A stretch of 64,000 nt of DNA, from contig NZ_JALJVC010000004.1 of assembly GCF_022967985.1 (NCBI RefSeq), positions 62,001-126,000 on the forward strand, in the 5' to 3' direction. Under the pieces are notes generated by a model. It made no database searches. It was not told the DNA's origin and worked only from the letters and a program-made list of their open reading frames with translations. Below, piece after piece: positions 63,569 to 64,000 of the stretch. Numbering within the stretch: the stretch's first letter is position 1; each line of letters opens with the position of its first letter. The DNA comes from Acinetobacter lwoffii. GTDB taxonomy: Bacteria; Pseudomonadota; Gammaproteobacteria; Pseudomonadales; Moraxellaceae. Both the position numbers and the translations under genes were made by a program.

Positions 63569-64000
63569 ATGAGCACTAGATTAATTCAACATCTAAAAAA
63601 TAAATGTGAGGCTGACGCTAATGTTGCCATTCTATATGCACAGTGGGAATTTGACCAAAAACTGGTTGGAAAAGCGTTAGAAAATATTGGTGGTTTCTAT
63701 CCACATTTTAGTAATCACAATGCTTCGCACTCACAACAAATTCTTGTAAATATTGAGCGTATTTTAGGTGATGATGTAGATTTATTGAGTGCTACAGATA
63801 CGTGGTTAATCCTTGAAGCAGCCTATTGGCATGATGTAGGCATGTTGGTTGATGCTAAAAATGCTAAAGAAGTGCATACCAATCCTGATTTTAATTTTAT
63901 GATCCAAACGATCGCGAATGAAAAAGGGCATGACTTACAAAAATTTTGCCAAGCGTATGTGGAAAATAATTGGTTGTCAGCAATTGGAACTTTAGATCAC
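63569..64000 (+). CDS. HD-domain protein (HD-CE-like), cut by window end
   Basis: From ATG 63569 an open frame runs 144 codons to the window end without a stop. The product has the metal-site pattern of an HD hydrolase: FYPHFSNHNASHSQQIL, then ILEAAYWHDVGMLV (the HD pair), with many further His. This form, with 'HFS-H--SHS' before the HD, recalls the HD-CE domains found in bacterial conflict systems, often fused to an HSP90-like ATPase or other effector; the rest lies outside the window. No strong ribosome site is seen. AT-rich like other acquired genes. Domain name given from memory. Confidence 0.65.
   Translation, partial: MSTRLIQHLKNKCEADANVAILYAQWEFDQKLVGKALENIGGFYPHFSNHNASHSQQILVNIERILGDDVDLLSATDTWLILEAAYWHDVGMLVDAKNAKEVHTNPDFNFMIQTIANEKGHDLQKFCQAYVENNWLSAIGTLDH

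Overview
The window reads as chromosomal DNA of an Acinetobacter species (Gammaproteobacteria, Moraxellaceae). I base this on recalled family-level resemblance: the small Acinetobacter-type 'putative porin' paralogs, the scattered his genes (hisB-hisH ... hisA ... hisF), WaaA, PutP-kinase/ActP acetate genes, Kup, and an AT-rich background with abundant short intrinsic terminators. No database was searched. Most of the window is ordinary core genome; the species cannot be fixed from the sequence alone.

Layout. 0-4.9 kb: two porin paralogs, prfB with its programmed +1 frameshift, and an ArsR-type regulator next to an Old Yellow Enzyme reductase. 4.9-8.9 kb: waaA, a palindromic dispersed element, rsmE, an MscS channel and a DUF805 protein. 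9-24 kb: an acetate-use block (acs, a CrbR-like regulator, a CrbS-like transporter/kinase hybrid, the DUF485 protein, actP) interleaved with a sulfone-use block (SfnB/DszC-like monooxygenase, sfnG, msuE) and phrB. 24-31 kb: a channel-like protein with an altered filter, a BCCT carrier, a third porin, a 1.1 kb gene-free stretch with two terminators, and a diguanylate cyclase. 30.9-31.7 kb: an AT-rich AbiJ/HEPN-type gene bracketed by palindromic elements, the best defence candidate inside the window. 31.8-43 kb: uvrA, a Fur-box gene of unknown role, tenA, DUF475, a YajR-like MFS carrier, ssb, ahpC, and a flavin oxidoreductase/methyltransferase pair. 43-50 kb: tRNA-Thr, tRNA-Ser, kup, a DRGH nuclease with a small acidic neighbour, and a decayed aquaporin start. 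50-59 kb: AraC regulator, sterol-desaturase family protein, hisF, thrB, small membrane proteins, hisA, a DEDDy exonuclease, a second DUF805 protein, hisH, hisB, and a PanZ-like acetyltransferase. 59-64 kb: two tRNA-Phe genes, several small unknown proteins, a two-domain TehB, an Ala-rich exported protein, and at the right edge the start of an HD-domain gene that may open an accessory or defence region.

How genes work together. Acs plus ActP and the CrbS/CrbR-like pair would form a complete acetate switch: uptake, activation and control. MsuE would supply reduced FMN to SfnG and perhaps to the SfnB/DszC-like enzyme for sulfur scavenging from methyl sulfones. HisB, HisH, HisA and HisF are the middle steps of histidine synthesis although unrelated genes separate them. 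The observations I rate highest are the HEPN gene between palindromic elements, the two-copy element whose stems differ by compensating changes, the helically phased TTGTC repeats on both sides of the sterol-desaturase gene, and the HD-domain gene cut by the window end.
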